Source: Symsagittifera roscoffensis
Lineage: Eukaryota > Xenacoelomorpha > Acoela > Convolutidae
DNA length: 64,000 nt
Assembly: GCF_963678635.1 (NCBI RefSeq)
Contig: NC_087064.1
Span: 57,790,338-57,854,337, forward strand
Direction of reading: 5' to 3'
Shown: in pieces, positions 60,526 through 64,000 of the stretch
How positions within the stretch are numbered: position 1 is the stretch's first letter
Layout of the letters: each line of letters starts with the position of its first letter
Program-made: the position numbers and the translations under genes
The notes under the pieces: generated by a model
The model's database searches: none
What the model was told of the DNA's origin: nothing
What the model saw: only the letters and a program-made list of their open reading frames with translations

Positions 60526-63500
60526 ATGGCAGATAGTCAAAAAGAACAGCAAAAGGTGACCAGCATTTGTGTAATACATATTGATACATGAAGTTTTTAA
60601 AGAAATATGAAATTTTTCAGGAAACAGAGTCTTCCATGTATCGCAAGCTTGCAGAAGAGTACTCGAAGCTTAAAGCTCATTATCAGGTCTTGAAGAAACT
60701 CTTGGTAGAAACAAGATCAGAGAAAGAATCTCTAACAAGTGTTCTAAAGACCAAAGAGCAGGACATTCGCAAGTTAACCCAAGAACAGGTAAGATTGCGA
60801 AGGCAACATTTGGGTTCCTTTTGTGCAATTTGACTGCAAATTTAAAAATAGTGAAAAAAATCAATGCAGACAAAACCAAATAATTTTCAAAGACTATATT
60901 TGATTGGGACCTTAACTGGTGCGTTTTGACGGGCCTTTTATCTTCGGTTGTTACTACAGTCAATTAACACTGCTTAGCTTAAAATTGCTTCTAAATGTGA
61001 AAAGGCATTAGTGTTTAAACAAGATAACATATGTATTTGTCAGTTGTCTGGAGTTTTGAAGGACTGCAACAGCTAAATTATAAAGCAGCCTTCGATAGTT
61101 GATTTGATTTTTTGGGGGAGATTATTTTTAGACTGATTTTGTTTTGTCGAGCGTCTCCAGGTTTTGTTATGGTCTTGATGAACAACTTTTGCTGTTTCCT
61201 GGGCTCTTTTTGTCGATTATGAAGATTCCTTACGATGAAAAATTCCTTTATGTTTTTCACACTTGCGACCTGAGGTTGAGGGCACTCCAATAAACACTTA
61301 AAGTAAGATGTTTCATTATCAATTAAGATCATTTATCCACGAGGGATAGGACCAACATACGAGCTGTACAGCTCATCACGGCGAACCGCTGTTATGCCCC
61401 TGCTTAAGAACTAGATGCAATTTTTTGGTTATTTTTCTGGGCTGGGTAATGTTGCCTCACCCTCAAGCAACGAGCACGGAGCAAAACTTTACTTGAGGCG
61501 TTATAGAACAACCTTGTTTTAAAGTTATAATACATTCGGGCATGAAGTTTTGCTCCTTTTCCGTTTTGGTCTTTTGCGCAGCGAGGCAGGGTAAGATTCT
61601 AGACAACTTGCAGTGCATCATACAGGTCTTTTTTTATTAATGACATGAGGGTACAGCCCTTCTTATTAATCTAAGTTAAGATTTTTTGCATTTTGCTTAA
61701 ATTTAATTGAGCATTGAGCTCAACCCTACTACTATACTGGAGATTTTTTCTGCATGGTAGCATTTCAATTATACTGTCTAGTCGAAATTTGTTTTTTATG
61801 TCGATTGTAATTTTACCAACTCGGATAGTTAAAATTTCATTTTTTCCTTTTCTTTTTTTTCTCGGTTAAATAGGTTTCGCCATTTTTTATATCGGCTTAA
61901 TGGCCCCATATTGCATCGTTTGATGAGCGAAGAATTTTTATGTGTGCGTTTATCTGGGTTTTGAGTGGGTTGAGCTTAAACAGTTTTTAAGTTTTGAATT
62001 TTTGTCCGAATTTAAATAATTTTTCGGCTTTAAGGGTTTCTAAGCAGACTTTTTTAACCTCATTTTAAGTTTTCCGATGTTAATTACTGAGTCTATTGTA
62101 TTTTTTGGTTTCCAGAGTAGATCTAGCTTTTTTACTTTTTTTTTCGTTTAATTTAATCTATTTTTTTCGACTTTTGAAGTTTTTTCGACCTTTTTTTTCG
62201 ATATTGTATCGCATGTGGTGCGAAGTTCAGCTTCGCCTCTGTGTTATCATTTTTCATCGCGCTCCAATTCTCACTTATTGAATAAGTTCGAATCAGTGCA
62301 ACATAATTATAAGAAATATCACATAGGTAAGTTTGTGCATGCTCAAATGTGATTTTTCGCCTTTTGACTTCTGATTTCTTTTGAAGTTCAGTTCTTTTCA
62401 TTTGACGAAATGAAGGCGAAGTCCACTATGGAACAGCAAAAGCATTAAGATCACAAATTTGTGATCGAGTTATAATTTCGAAAGTGGATTTCATTTTGAC
62501 GATTTACCAGCGGAATAACAAAATTACCTGATGATCCAGTTTCATTAAATTGTTAATTTTATCGAAAAGGTGTCAATTATTAAGTGTTCTTAAAAGTCGA
62601 AAAGCTAATAGGGCAATTCTTTATTTCTTTTTAAATTTTTTTTCGAAAGCCTGAAGTTTTTTCAAACCAGTCAATTTTTTTTCGGTTTCCTTGAGTTCAT
62701 TAACACTTTTTTTCAACTTTGTTACCTATTTTTTTTTGCTTGAAGTTCATTTTTGTTCCTAGGAAAGTCTGCAATTTCTGAATGGTCAGCTGAACAAAAG
62801 AGTTGAAGTTCTGCAAAACAACTTAGCAGAAACACAGAAAAATGACAAGAAGAGAAAGGGAGGGAGCGGGGCTTCCAACACAGCTCAATTAGATGAGAAA
62901 ATTATGGTACTCGAAAACGAACTGATGTCTAAAATAAAAGAAAACGAAGACCTTCATTTTACAATAGAAACTTTGCAGTCTGAACACAGAAAATTAGTAT
63001 CTGAATTGACCGACAAAGTTAAGTCTTATCAGAGCAGAAACGTATTGCAGTTGACTCATGATGCGACTGAAAATTTGGAGAATAAAATGGTAATTGAAGA
63101 GTTGAAGAAAACAAACGAAGTACTGACCAAGCAGGTTGAAAGTCTGAAGTTTGCAGACAGTATGGATTCGAAATCTCGTTCAGTATCAGTCGACACAGCT
63201 GAATTAATTTCGAAGCCTATAAATGGATTCCTGTCGGCCAATGAAAATAACTTTGAAACTAGTAGTATTGCTAGTTCCTCTAAATTCAGCGATGCTGTTA
63301 CTACATCGGCCGTTGCCCCTAGCGTGTCCAAAATGTCAATAAGCGAGAGGCCACAGGGAAAGAATGCGAAAGAAGTTTTTGTCTCGTTGGGTGTTTTTTC
63401 GGACCAGTTCCTCTCATCACTTTCGACTTGGCACTGTTATGAGAGAGACAGGATTGCAGCTTATGATGATTCTTCAGCTGTGAACTTGGATTTGGCAAAG

Positions 63501-64000
63501 TGAGTAAATTAAAATTTTAACAAATGTTTTTAGGACCTTAAGAAGCGAAGATGGTTTTGTGTTTTACAAGTTCAATACGGATATTAAAGGGGAGCAGCAT
63601 GTTTCTGTGCTGCGAGTAGCGTAGAACTTTCCGAATGCAGGCATCGTAGAAAGAAGAGACCCAAAGTCGTTTAAGATGAATTTATTTGTGGTTATTGATT
63701 TTTCGTGGAAAAGAAGTCCCATACTAAAGCCTCTCCCCTTTTTGATATTGAGAAATATATTCAATGGCTCTTGAAACTTCTGATGTCAAGTCATCTCTTC
63801 CTCGCCTATGATAGTTATCGTGCATTGACAGGTATTTTGAACAATTAAGTTCGCTAAGAGCTGAATTGTGGAATGAAACTGAGATTTGTGATTATATGTT
63901 TTAGTGCACATTCGACCTTGTCATCCTCGATCAAGGACTCCGTTTCTAATTTCCGTCAGTTCACTCTCACTCTAACAAGTGATGACAACACGGCTGCAGG
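60526..64000 (+). CDS. PPP1R21-like (KLRAQ-domain) protein, 5' part, runs off window
   Basis: Exon 1 60526-60555 encodes MADSQKEQQK; exon 2 60621-60788 (ttttcag acceptor, gtaaga donor); exon 3 62763-63499 (cctag acceptor, gtgagt donor), all in phase. Further exons at about 63534-63615, 63715-63831 and 63905-64000 are provisional because some phases do not close. The N-terminus (KLAEEYSKLKAHYQVLKK) is the KLRAQ motif of PPP1R21. A long coiled coil follows, then ENEDLHFTIETLQSEHRKLVSEL and an FLSSLSTWHCYERDRIAAY block equivalent to the human region after the coiled coil. In mammals PPP1R21 is a subunit of the Rab5-effector FERRY complex on early endosomes and binds protein phosphatase 1. A ttttag just before the first ATG could be a 5' UTR intron or trans-splice acceptor. 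Confidence 0.75.
60789..62762 (+). other. Large second intron of the PPP1R21-like gene
   Basis: 1,974 bases between gtaaga and cctag, much longer than the gene's other introns (33-65 bases). Mostly T-rich. It includes a GC-richer patch at 61330-61400 with the perfect palindrome gagctgtacagctc. On the minus strand an 84-codon frame (61078-61332) follows that patch after a stop. This may be a relic of an inserted element; no family could be named. Confidence 0.45.

Noticed and set aside
61330-61460. 5S rRNA or snRNA gene in the PPP1R21-like intron
   Set aside because: The patch with a following aattttttgg (Sm-like) looked suggestive, but no match to known U1, U2, U4, U5, U6 or 5S landmarks could be made.

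Overview
This is a window of an invertebrate animal genome. Introns are short to medium with GT..AG ends, and the acceptors are T-rich (ttttcag, tttttag). The host DNA is AT-rich and full of repeats, and the right edge carries the first exons of a conserved metazoan endosomal gene (PPP1R21/KLRAQ family). The acceptor style and compact exons would suit a nematode, but nothing here fixes the phylum. Nothing looks bacterial.

Layout. 1-4.0 kb: a tandem array of AT-rich repeat units. 4-9 kb: AT-rich DNA with inverted-repeat (foldback/MITE-like) elements and a tRNA-like relic. 9.2-11.15 kb: one small multi-exon host gene with a duplicated TATA-bearing promoter. 11.2-20.7 kb: a repeat graveyard with a terminal-inverted-repeat element (a second copy at 16.5-17.5 kb and an inverted copy at 58.8-60.3 kb), two decayed APE-endonuclease-type LINEs on the minus strand, and an LTR remnant. 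20.7-35.6 kb (plus strand) and 35.8-57.9 kb (minus strand): two giant Ty3/Gypsy-type LTR retroelements lying tail to tail. 60.5-64 kb: the 5' part of the PPP1R21-like gene, which runs off the window.

The two giant elements (A and B) are the main content. B starts with a 1,487-aa Gag-protease ORF (long coiled-coil N-terminus, capsid-like region, two CCHC knuckles, retropepsin), followed by RNase H and an HHCC/DD35E integrase. After the integrase the pol ORF continues about 400 residues and ends in what reads as a macro (ADP-ribose-binding) domain. Next comes a spacer that in both elements holds a splice donor and acceptor about 220 bases apart. The spacer is followed by a second coding block of about 8.9 kb. 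Comparing A with B shows that this block was a single reading frame of about 2,950 codons. It carries a coiled coil, an SGNH/GDSL hydrolase domain, a second SGNH-like domain with altered residues, large unrecognised regions, and a CX4CX4HXCX4C cysteine/histidine cluster. Each copy is broken by different stops and frameshifts. A has lost gag, protease, RT and RNase H. B has lost the RT polymerase domain in an internal deletion. Neither can be autonomous as it stands.

An exact decamer, GTCCGGGGAG, occurs nine times inside the two elements, always on the element sense strand and in two different reading frames. A second motif (acccctccggatt) is repeated about eleven times in the B leader. Both suggest nucleic-acid-level signals specific to this element family.
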